From Zychaea mexicana (taxonomy: Eukaryota > Mucoromycota > Mucoromycetes > Mucorales > Lichtheimiaceae), in contig NW_026516783.1 in the NCBI RefSeq assembly GCF_025766255.1, forward strand, positions 62,001-126,000: 64,000 nucleotides of DNA, written 5' to 3'. Numbering within the stretch: position 1 is the stretch's first letter; each line of letters opens with the position of its first letter. Below are positions 24,011-35,237 of the stretch, piece after piece. Both the position numbers and the translations under genes were made by a program. The notes beneath the pieces were generated by a model that worked only from the letters and a program-made list of their open reading frames with translations, was not told the origin of the DNA and ran no database searches.

Positions 24011-27000
24011 AGATTGTTATGTTGTTGCGAGGTATGGTGTGTGGGGGGTATAATATATCAAACGGTGTTGTGTCTGTGTACTGTACAAAGCAACCACTTG
24101 TGGCAAGTAGTACACACACGCACTCTCTCTCTCTCTGTTTCTCAACTAAAAAGAACTCTCAAAGCTCAGGCCCAAAGCTGGAATAGTTTGTTCTCATGGT
24201 GGTACAACCAGTCAAGCTTCCAGTTTGATGGTTTCCATGGTGATATATGACAGATATCTCCAAGAATTTATCACCACAACAACTGAAGGATGTTGTTTGG
24301 ATGGATTGAATCCAGTAAGCCGGTCTGTTCCGTCCCGTTCTTGCAGATCTCTTTCTCTCTCTCTCTGTGCTATCTGCATATCGATTTTTTACATAACTCC
24401 CTCTCTGTTATCCAGTCAACCCCACCACCCCCCCCCCAAAAAAAACCTAGTTTTTTTAAGTTGTTTTCAACCAACCCGCTCCATGTACGAGTTACGCTCC
24501 TCTTGATGTAAAGCAATGAAGAACCTTCTCAAAATCTACAAACAAGTCCCCTATTTTTCTTTACATTCTAGACAGCAACAATAAGAAACGCGCGGACGTG
24601 CGGGGCGATTTATAATAGACCATTACTTTCCTCTTGGAACGAACAATTATCTATACGGATCAACAAAGACGCTTTGCTGCACACAAAAACAAACTCCACA
24701 CATATTATATAATACCTATCATTCAACAAAGTACACATGTCATTGTTGGTATCATCATCGGTCAGGTACATGAAACATTCTTTTTTGACTTTCAGCTTTC
24801 TTTTTCCTAAACATACAAAAAGAAAGAAAGCGTATTCGCTCGTTAGCTTAAGGATTGATTTTTTTCTTTCTTTCGTTCTTTTTTTCTTTTTGTCTGTGCC
24901 CCCATCTCCGTTCTCTTGCTAAAACTGTGAACGAATCCCGATTATGCTTGCAGTATGTCGGTCTGTCCATGAACCACTCTTCCCCGTCTGTGAAAAATAC
25001 AATAGTGAACAAGTGATTGTATGATTTGAGAAAGCGATGGATATATCGTAGCATCTAGAAACGCCTTACTGCATATCTTTTTCTTTTTGCAGAGATAGTC
25101 ACCCTCGTTATAGTCTGTAATACTCTGAAGAACTACATCACAAGTGTACATATTGTAGTTTGTACCGTTAGTACGTATTTTAACATGCCACTCTGCTGAC
25201 AGCTAGAACATTAAACTGAAGAGAACCTTCTTGTTGTAGATATTGTGTCTTTTTTTAAGGCGTCTTTATTATAATGAATGGGATGATGTTTTACGGTTGT
25301 TGATAGGCCGATTGTATAACATTCTTCTTGCTAACTTTGTTGTCAATCAGTACGGAACCAACAACTGTCATTTTTTTAATGATGACGAGCAACATTTGAG
25401 TTTTTCTTTCAAACCCGATACGCATAACACATCACAAAGTTGAGGCTGAAACGAAGCAGGTCATGTGGTTTTTTTTTATATGCCGGAGTGACATATTTTT
25501 TTTTCTTATCACTGCCTTTATCGTAATGGCAGTTCCGATTGAATTTATCTAGCACTTGGTGGTCACGCTACTTACTACTACTACTACTACTACTACTACT
25601 ACGTTGTGTGACACCATGACATTTGTATTTTAGGACACGTATGATATACTATGCGTGCCATAAAAACTTCTATATACTTGAAACCCCAGGTAAGATAAGA
25701 TGTTAACCAAAGTAGTGTTTATGTATGTAGGAGAGAATCATTCTTAATTCTAAAAAACTAATAAGGTGCTCATATTGCTATATACACAACAAAGATTCAT
25801 GCGAACGACTCCTACCATCATATCAATCTACCTTCAATTGCTGTATTTTCGCACTGGTTGTTTTTTTTTTGCTGTCATGTATAAGAAAAACTGCTGTTGT
25901 TCTTATAGCTTAGCACATATCTGTCCACAGTTATAATGCTCGATCCTAAAAACCAGCCAAAACGGTATCGATTTTTCAAGGGTTATCTTTTTCATTTCAT
26001 TATACGCGGCGAACTCTTACGTTTCGGCTTTTTTGTATAACCAAATTATTCCCTGGACGAATCCATTATATCAAAGATCATCATGCCGTTGACTGAGAAC
26101 ATCACTTATTTAAAATACATGCGCATATCGAAACTTTCATCTATACCGAATGCAGTGTACCACTTATAAGGGGTGGAGCATAGGATTAGGTTGAGAAAAT
26201 GGTTTCCGGAAAAGGGGGGGTTCTACTTCACCTGCAGTTCTAGCCACAATAGCCCCTCACTATGCGGTAACCAAGAAAATGGTTGTATAGGTCTTCGCCT
26301 TCTTTGATGTAGAATGTAGCTCATCCACCTCTGCAGCATACAAAAGCTTTGTCCTTTTAAAGCAAAAAGATTTGATTCGATAATGGTACATACAAACGAT
26401 ATGCATCATAAAATGATACATAGACTTTAACAATTTCCATACCACGCACCTGAAGCACTCAAACCGCTCCTATTGTGCTGTAGATATAAAGTAAAAAGGG
26501 TTAATAAAATATCAGTATCAGCATCCTCACCTTGGTGATCTTTATAAACGCGTTTGCTGTAAATTCGATGCATCTGACATAATACCTTGTTGTGCGTCTT
26601 TTTCCGATTCCTACTCTTTGCTGGTTTCATTATGGGGGGAAACCAACCAAGTAAGTTTTATGATATGGATACCCTGCTGGGTGACGATAGCTATACATCA
26701 CACATTGAACATATCTTGGTTTTGGGTGATAGCTGTGCAGTAACAGAAGTTTGTATCGAGGGGTGTATTTGTCGTTAATATTACAGTACCCGCTCGTTAA
26801 ACCGATCACCTTTAAACCGATATTCCGTTAAACCAATCATTTTCCCAAAATACCAGCTTGGTAAGTAGTATGTATGTCATATAGTGGACCCTCGATCTTT
26901 AAACCGATCATTCGTTAAACCTATCACTTTCTCGAAAAACAGAGGTGATCGGTTTAACGAGCGGGTACTGTATTGCGCGTCCAATCGCTGGATCTTATTG

Positions 27001-29839
27001 CCGGTATGTGTGTACATTGTTCATGATGAGGACCTTAACTGAACCCTATAATAAACGAGAATTTTAAATCACGAAAGACCAGTTTGTCGTTTGATAGTGA
27101 CATCAGTAGTAGCTTTTTTAAAAAGCAAGGATGAAAGTGGTCCCTTTGTTACTAGTATGTAGCAACAAAGATAAGCTATGACCTGTTAAGTGCAGCTCTC
27201 TTCTATATTTATCAAAGATTGCTATCGGTCCTTATTTTTTCTTTTAGTCAGTTTAAATGTCGGTTTTATCAATGTTAGACATGGATTAAATAGCGCCATA
27301 AGGCATACGGTCGCTTCCTTTATGGTACGGAGTTATTTATGCGTGGTTGGTGTTGTTACAGGTACGGGGTAGTAGAACAATAAGAAACCCAGATATGAAA
27401 AGTAGATGAATATAAGATAGAGGGATCATCAAGGTATCCGAAAAGTGAGTGGGAGAAAGCGAGAAGATATCAGGTTAAAATTGATTTATTGTGTGATATA
27501 TAAAAAGAGAAACTCCACACTTTATAGTGGGTGGGAATATAGAGAGAATCGTTGTAAAGGTGAGTCAAGGCCTGTTGGTAGTGGTTCGTCGTCGTTGTTG
27601 TTGTAATCGGTATTGGCGTAACTCTTAAACGGTATATAGTGTGGCGAGCAGTGCTGTCCAGACTTTGGACCATTTTTCCTGAAGGACAGTGTTCATGATT
27701 TGATCAATGATGCCATCCTATTGTGAAGACGCCAGAGGGTGGGCCGATCGCAGACTTGAGAGAGAGGCCAGTACATTGCTCAGAAGGGGCCATGTAGTGT
27801 AATGCTCTCGGTTGATAGCAGGACAACCACAGCTGCAATCAAGAATTGGCTATAAACGTAACCAGTGCATCCGCCATTGAGTCAGTCGATAGCGGTCGTG
27901 AGTTGAGGCCAGGCAAGTATAGGATTGGGTCAATCATCCGTATGTTCCAAAGGCATTAACGAGAGTTATTCTGGAGGCATGATGTTGCGTAATCGTCATC
28001 GCATTGATGTTTAACGTTTTTTTTTTGGACATGGTTATCCAGTGGAATGTCGCTAGTGTACAGTCGTCGATAGAGTTGGAGCAATGATTTTTGAAATAGC
28101 AAACTTTCTCCACTGGTTGTCCGATGCTTTTTCTTTTAACTCTATTGATTGCGCTAGTGTATACTGGAAGAGTAGGGAGTCGGGTGGCAAAACCTGAGCT
28201 GTAGTATGCGGAGACGTTCTCTCTGATCTCCTGAATATTCTGAAGAGCAAAGTACGTGGTCATACCTATTACCTGAACGCTGGACCTCTTTTATAATCAT
28301 GCGTTTGGTTTTGTTGGTGGCCTTTATGTTCGCGGACAGCCAAAACAGGATTTCCCCACCAAAAACACATAGCTTGCTGTACGACCGCCCAATTATTTTT
28401 AAGTTAAACTTTCGCAGGTCGTCAACAAATAAGCTTTTTTTTTTAACTTTTCGACCATTTAAAGGGCAAGAAAGGTGGAAAGACTAGACATCTTCCATGA
28501 GCCGAGCAGACGGCTTCTTGTTTTCATTATTTTTGCCAAGAATTTGGATTTGTTTGTTTGTTTCTCTCGCATTATGGAGGTTCGTAATCGAAAACAAGAA
28601 AATTCACGTGTCCTTGTGCACATAGGTCGCATTGATTTTCGGGTTGTGCTGTGTGGGGACGGTGCTAATCTTTGCTTTGATGGGAATAAACCAGTAGTTT
28701 GTAAATCAATCAACTAAAGCTATAACCACGACGACACAAAGGCAATGGGATCCGGACGACAACGTTCGATGCTCGGGTAAGATATAGGCCATCCTAGAAC
28801 AAATAGGCGTATGGGAAGACCCAGCTCATATCAGCAACATGATGTTTCCAGAGATGTAACTGTATCCATACCTCTATTTTTGTGCTAACAGTGAGTGATA
28901 CAGTAGTATCAGTACATACTCGTATCGTGGCATATGCAGTCGGCAATTCCAGCTATCTTCCATGAGTTACTGCAATGCATTGACATTGACAAATAAAATC
29001 ACACACGACAACACACATCCTCCTGCTGTAGTTGGTTCGCTGCAGCTGACCATGCGGTGAGAAATTGTTCAAGCACAACACATGGTGCACCCTATGAGAT
29101 AGAACAATGCATCAAAGCAATGTCTTTTGCTTTTCTTTAATCCAGAAGGCGATGCAATACCGTTTCTTACATGCGCGTGAATATAATATATCATATGTGG
29201 AATATCGAGGATAATTACATGGCTAGAGGCTGATGATAAATTAATCGGTGCGTGTATCAAAAAGAGTTGGTATTCGATGACTGACAGAATGCAAAAAAGA
29301 AAAACGGAAAAAAGAATGTTGTATCCTGGGAACAGAACCAATCTTGGGCCCCAAAAATCTAGCTCGATTCGTTTCCACGAGTACGAGTTATCAGCATACA
29401 GCGGCACGGTTTTCTTTGGCGCTTATCCTCTGCTGGTGTTGCTTGGCTGGACTCTAAGCAGGTGGCCACCAATGCACAGTATATAACATTCGACTGCATG
29501 GTAGGATCCTTTCTTTTGCAGGATAAGTTAGAGCGAAACGCAGGTAATATGCGTGCGTGTGTGTGTATGTGTAATATATGAATAAGTGAGGTGACACACT
29601 CTCTAACTTTGCATGCTCGCCCAAAAAGAAAAAAAAGGGCGGGAGACTTTTTTTTTCTTTCTCAGCGCCCTTTTTTTTTTGCAACTGACATAGCCGCCTG
29701 CTGCAGCATACATACACACGCGCGCGTTTTTTCTTTTTACATATCACACAGTAGATAGAAGAGGTCCCTTCTTCTCTCTTCTTTCTCCCCACGCATACAG
29801 ACACAGCCCTTTTCCTTCCATAAACAAAGTTTAACGACC
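24011..29839. other. long gene-poor stretch with MITE and microsatellites
   Basis: I find no confident gene in about 5.8 kb. It holds a pyrimidine-rich CT stretch near 24,355, a CTA triplet run (25,574-25,602), many T-homopolymers, and a MITE at 26,784-26,970. At 27,930-28,260 two minus-strand frames both look partly protein-like (LKEKASDNQWRKF, then LLQLYRRLYTSDIP in another frame), perhaps a frameshifted remnant of a coding gene or transposon. The last 300 bp, with AT- and CT-rich tracts, are probably the promoter and leader of the hexokinase gene. Confidence 0.5.
26784..26970. mobile_element. 187-bp MITE with 28-bp perfect terminal inverted repeats and TA target duplication
   Basis: The left end reads CAGTACCCGCTCGTTAAACC and continues to 26,811. 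The right end (26,943-26,970) is its exact reverse complement over 28 bp. Both ends are flanked by TA (26,782-26,783 and 26,971-26,972). TA duplication and a CAGT start are typical of Tc1/mariner and pogo-type DNA transposons. The interior repeats the TTAAACCGAT word several times and contains a second, diverged end-like block (CCCTCGATCTTTAAACCG near 26,889). There is no coding capacity, so it would have been moved by a transposase made elsewhere. Confidence 0.85.
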
Positions 29840-31897
29840 ATGTCAGCAACGCAGTCCGCTTATCCACACAACAATACAGGTAGCACTGACCATCGAGTAC
29901 GACGACGATCTAATTCGGCAATGCACTTGGCTCATGGGTCTCCACAGCAACAAGCCGCCGTTGACGATGTTCGGCGGGAGTTTCACGTATCCAATGAGCA
30001 GCTTCATTCAATCGTTCACGGGTTCGAAAAAGAAATGGAAGCCGGTTTAGCGGATGTTGAAGGTGGAATGGGTGATCTAAAGATGATTCCTTCTTACGTT
30101 ATTGGTATGATATTGATACCACTGCTACCCACCTTTCTCTTTATCTATTTGTATAAAAGAGAACAAAAAAAATTGATGGGTCATGCTTGCTTTTCCTTGT
30201 CTATTATAAAGGATACCCCACTGGAAACGAACAAGGCACGTATCTGGCGCTGGAAATCAGTGGTGTGGACATTTACGTGTGTCAGGTCGTACTTAAAGGC
30301 GAAGGCGGCAAACTGGCGATCAACCAATATCAGTATGAAATACCAGACGACCTGACAGCTGGCAATGATATTGGCATCCTGATCGACTATGTAGCAGACT
30401 GTGTATCCGACTTTCAACGAAGAGTATCAGAATCATCATCACATCATCATCATCATCATCACCGACAAGAACAAGAACAGCAGCAGACAGTGTATTCAAT
30501 GGCTATCAGTCTTGGATTTGCCGTGCGCCAAACTGGGCTCGACCGTGGGACAATCATGGCGCTGGAACATGGGTTTGAATTTCCAAATGTGATCGGCAGA
30601 GACGTCGTTGATCTCTTCCACTCTCGTTTCCAAGCAAAAGGATTAAACGTGCGCATCGTTGCCATAGCAAACGGTAATTAGCCCCATTTTATCTTCCAGG
30701 TGTCAGTAGGATCTGCTGCTTTATTACAGGAATGGTGAAGGGGGCATTCAACGAGGTCTTTGGCAGAAGACTGGATTGGCATAAAAGTTGTAGAAGATAA
30801 ATAAGATGTCGTGTGCGCGTTCAAATGAGTGGATGAAGGAATAGAAAGACGATTTTCACTGATAATCAATTCTCTTATCCTAAAGATTCCGTCTGTACGC
30901 TGCTAGCACACGCTTATCAACATCCAGCGACGCGTATTGGCATTGTGCATAACATCGGAACCAACTGTGCATATTATGATAAGGTTTGCAATATCAGCAA
31001 GTTCTTGGCACAAATCAAGCACCAACAACATCCACAGGACAACAACAGCAACAAGAGCAGCAGCAGTAGTAGTAGCAGTAACAGTATGGAACCCTATTAC
31101 AACAACGACATGATCATGAACACAGAATGGTGTAACTTTGGCTCACGGCATTTACCCATGTGTCGCTACGACAAACTCGTGGACAATCAAAGCAACAACC
31201 GAGGCATCCACATCTTTGAGAAAATGACGACGGGCATGTATCTTGGAGAAATTGTACGGCAAGTCTTGGTCGATCTTGTCAACCGTCAGATACTGTCCTT
31301 TCAGATCAACGATGACGAGGAGTGCCTATTGCGAACACCGTACCAGTTTGATACCAGCTACATGTATGTGTGTGAGGCGGATGATGACTGGGAGAATCTC
31401 GAAGACACGCGGGTCGTGCTGGAGGAGATGTGCAAGGTCGCCGAAACGACGCAGGCTGATCGGGAGATCGTCAAGAAGGTGTGTGAGCTCGTTGGGCAGC
31501 GCGCCGCCATGCTGCTTGGCGCTAATATCGCTAGCGTTGTCAAGCACATGGTCGAGCGTGGGATTGGATTGGATAGAAACAGCGATGGTTTTGCTATTGG
31601 TAAGTAGTTGGAAGGGCAGCTCATGTTTTTTTTCCCCATTGTTCATATACATGATATATCCCTATTTGATCTTTTGCTTATGTGAACGCATCGTTTTTTG
31701 TAGCCATCAGCGGAGAGGTATACAAGGACTATCCATCATTTCATCCACGAGTATGTGAAACATTAAAAGCGCTGATTCCGGAAGACGTGTCCACCAAGAT
31801 CTCGGTCGGTATCGTCAAGTTCTCACGGATTGTTGGTGCGGCTATTGTGGCAATGATGGCTGAAAAGATGGACCAGCAGGATGTGGAAATGCTATAG
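29840..31897 (+). CDS. atypical hexokinase-family protein, possibly non-catalytic
   Basis: Four exons: 29840-30104, 30212-30673, 30886-31599 and 31704-31897, all GT-AG with matching phases, giving 544 residues. Hexokinase landmarks are in order. YPTGNEQGTYLALEISG stands where LPTG...YLALDLGGTNFRV is usual, SLGFAVRQTGL for LGFTFSYP, NDSVCTLL for NDTVGTL (catalytic-type Asp at about residue 243), and IGTNCAYYD for GTGTNACY. FEKMTTGMYLGEIVR is well conserved, then ISGEVYKDYPSF. The phosphate-binding GGTN motif and the KGF lysine are lost, and the C-terminal GSG loop is changed (SRIVGAAIV). Inserts include a His7 run (about 205-212) and Ser/Asn runs. Such features match regulatory hexokinase-like proteins known in other fungi; whether it phosphorylates sugars is open. 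It converges with RPL26. Confidence 0.88.
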
Positions 31898-32383
31898 TTG
31901 GGCCCTCCCCCAAACAATATTACTTTATAATAATGATATACCGTTCCTCGCCAGCGCCTTCTTTTTTCTCCTTTCTATCGTTCCATCATAGGAATAAGAG
32001 TCAAAACAAAAGCTACCTTCTTACGCACACACAAGTACACATACGCTTCCTCTTTTTCTACACACACATATTCGCTTTGTAACTTGTCTACCAATTTTTA
32101 TATGTCTTTTCTTTACTTGATACCTTTGTAATGGGCCAAACCTGTAAATCTCACTCCATCTTTCTCTCTCTCTCTCTCTCTCTCTCTTGCCCATATTCTT
32201 GTACGTTTTGCAAAGAGAGAAAAAAACAGGTTCTTTTCGCATAAAAAATAATAATACTCTTCCATATAATGTCTGCCCTTATTCTCGGCTCACGAATAAC
32301 AAATGATATACCAAATCAATGATTTTTTTTTCAAAAGAAATATATGTATTTTTTACTGTGCAAACGAATAAAATAGAAACATT
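31898..32383. other. 3' intergenic region, CT microsatellite
   Basis: Shared 3' region of the hexokinase-like gene (+) and RPL26 (-). It contains a TC run (32,161-32,188) and AT-rich sequence with polyadenylation-like words. No gene is seen. Confidence 0.6.
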
Positions 32384-33264
32384 TTACTATATGAATATAG
32401 TAGTTTAATAAAGTTAGTAATAGTGAAAATAATTGCAAAGCAAATCTATTCAATCCAATGTAAGATATGCTTTACCTGCTGCATAGCTTCGGCCTTGCCC
32501 TTGGAGCGGTCCTTGCGATCCAAGATAGCCTGACGACTCTTGTCAATCTTGACCTTGGTAACGACAACGTTGGAGGGATGGACACCAATGGGGACGGAGG
32601 CACCTGCAATTTTCCATTTACCACATTTAAGTATATTTCTTTCTTTTGCTGATTTTAAGCTGTTGATTTGCTTTTTTGGACGGCTGTTCTCTTACCGTTA
32701 ACCTTCTCGCGGTTGACACGGTCAATGTGAATGACCCACTTCTTACGGTAGACCTGGACAACCTTGCCCTCACGGCCCTTCAAGGAACCGCGAACAACCA
32801 AAACTTCGTCGTCCTTGCGAACGGGAATGGAACGGGTCTAATAATTGTAATCGAGAGAAAAGAAATTTTAATTGAATGGGTTGGTTGGTATGCACTTTTC
32901 GTAATGGATAGAATCGATTGTCGGGGGGCCGCACAAAAAATGTTGCATGCGTGTGTGTGTGTGTTTTCGTGAATTTCGTAAAGAGGTATTCACTCACGTT
33001 GTACTTTTCGCGGAGCTCCTTGGAGAGAGCAGAGCTCATAATCTTACGACGCTCGGTCGAGGAAGCGGTGAAATGAGCCTTTCTGCTCTTTCTGCGCGAA
33101 GAGCTAACGTCTATACAAATGATAAATCACACACAATGTTTAAAATTCGTTAGTGAATCCATCCATCCAGTGATCCATCCGTTGTATCGACGTATCCATC
33201 CGTTCGTCTATGTGATTCCGTTCGTTTTGCTGTTGTTCGATATCTTACCAGCACTGTACTTCAT
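32384..33264 (-). CDS. RPL26: cytosolic large-subunit ribosomal protein uL24 (L26)
   Basis: Five exons on the minus strand: 33249-33264, 32998-33110, 32696-32837, 32476-32603 and a last one that starts with the stop TAA at 32384-32386. The first exon encodes only MKYSA plus one base, typical of ribosomal protein genes. Family motifs follow: [25 protein letters not shown], then the KOW region [20 protein letters not shown], and [15 protein letters not shown]. It gives 133 residues ending AEAMQQ. The last intron (donor GTAAAG, branch TTACTAAC, acceptor CATATAG) leaves just the stop. If that intron were retained the reading would run VKHILHWIE and stop. The protein is part of the 60S subunit near the exit tunnel. 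Confidence 0.92.
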
Positions 33265-35237
33265 GGTTATGTGCGAAGAAAAAGGAGGGTTTCGTTCTAG
33301 CGTATCCACGCACTTGAAGCACTCTCAGGTCCGCTCGCCCTAAATTTCGGTCTCACACCGCTGGGCTCAATACCACACCCACCGGGAAAAAACATCTGAG
33401 TTTGACAGAAGCAACGAAAATTGAATAACTAAGCAAAAAGTCAAGGGTGGTTGAAGCAGCCCATTGTTTGATGTATCTTTTCTACTACCTTGGCTCATGG
33501 GTTATCTTTTGCTCGAAATGATTTATAATTGAAATGCGCTTACCGTTACAGTGATTACAACAACGTGGGGAATGTTGCTAAGGTTATACAAATTGCCATT
33601 TTTTTTTAGCAAAGCTGAAGTCTGATTCAATTGGTTGAGAAGATGGGGTAGGTGAGGTAAGTATCCAGATGGCTAGTTTTTTAAGAGGCACTATCAGAGA
33701 AAGGATAGTTGAAATCAATCAAACTACGGTTTTGTTTTTGATTAAGCTAATAATTTATCAAAGATCTTCTGATACAAAACAGCTCAATTGAATATTTCTT
33801 ATTGTATGTAAACCCGACAATATACACAATGAAGTTATCATGGTCATTGTATCCAAATAGCTGCACATTGACTGCATACTAAACGTCACGCACATATCTA
33901 CTTCGCGTATACTTGGTGTTTAAATTGATGGCATTCTTAACAAGCGCGTGTGTATCCACTGCTTTCTGTAAATGCAACTTGTCAGCTAACTGCGGACATT
34001 ACCCAAACTCTCTCACTGTATCCTAATTTCCGCCAAGTGTATACATAATCAGAGAACAAAAGCGAGAATGTATTATATTTTTGCATCTTTATGAGTAAAA
34101 TGTCATTAAAGTCAAAAGTATTAGTCAGATTAAGGATAGGTCAAAAAAAATTTGATCTACTTCCCTACCATTTTTTTAGAGGTTTTCATATCTACTACAT
34201 GATTTTGATAAATAGAATCAACCGTCTTTTGAAATAGTAAGAAGCGCAAACAGCGGGTTGTGATGGGCAAACGGAAGTTGTTATGCCAGCTATGTAGTGC
34301 GGATCATAAAAGTCAATTTCTTTGAAATCGTAATTATCGCATTATTTGCTACAGTAGCTCACCCTATATATAAGAAATCTGGTTTTTACTCATTACTACT
34401 GCCACTAGACAAATTGACCTTCGTAGCAATGGAGCGACAATGTCGATCCATACTTGATGTTTTTGTGATAATGTGATTTACATATTTTATTTTGTTAGGC
34501 AGGGATATAACTAAGCTAGACTATTTTTAAACAAATTCTCACCATAAATCCAGTATGCCAAGATGATTTCCTGTCATTTGGCACCTGGCTATCTATGAAA
34601 TTTAAAACTTTGGTGATTATACAATGAGAAGCTTCCTGATTTTATCCTTTTTCAATAAGCAATCATGCTTGTTTGAGCTCTCAAATCTGGATCAACTGTT
34701 CATAAAGAAAGGATATCAACAAAAGACACCCTTGTATACCTGGATCTGGGCTCTTCGAAAGAAAAGACGGAGATGATCTTGCTTATTACTGGCTGAAGCC
34801 AACATCAACAGCACTTTGATCTGGTTACACTCTTGTTCCTTAAAGGTGCAAGCTGCTGGTAGCTGTGGAACATCAACGGGCTTTTGGCTTAGCTGTTGAA
34901 GGTTGTACGCATCAACGGCGTTACACATGGTATTAAAAAAAAGAAGAGTTGATGAACATACCCCTTGGTAGATAATTCTCTCTTTTCACCACCAACACCA
35001 CTTTGTTAACCGTTTATCGTTTATCCTGCTACTGTCATATCGTTTTTTGATATTTGTGATATCCTCTTAAGACTATACGTGAAGGCATACGAAACATTGC
35101 TGCTTGCTATCATACCGAGAAAGTATCTTGCCGAACGCCTCCATCTTTCTTTCTCTAATAAAAAGTAGGTCTCAACTGCTCAATGTATCAGCGCTTAAAG
35201 TCGACATAATGTAACAGTAAAAACTCTATCATAGATC
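33265..35237. other. intergenic, no confident gene
   Basis: AT-rich intergenic sequence. One minus-strand frame at 34,716-34,928 (ATG context, donor-like GTATAC at its end) looks mildly protein-like, but I cannot connect it to other exons or a family. The final 250 bp would hold the promoter of the HET-domain gene. Confidence 0.5.

Noticed and set aside
27930..28263. Possible gene with frames LKEKASDNQWRKF and LYRRLYTSDIP
   Set aside because: The protein-like words lie in different frames with stops between them and no intron signals. At most a remnant.
28459..28717. Overlapping 80-84-residue frames on both strands
   Set aside because: Neither has a recognisable motif or gene context.
34716..34928. 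Minus-strand frame of 70 residues with donor-like end
   Set aside because: Could be a first exon, but no downstream exon could be found.
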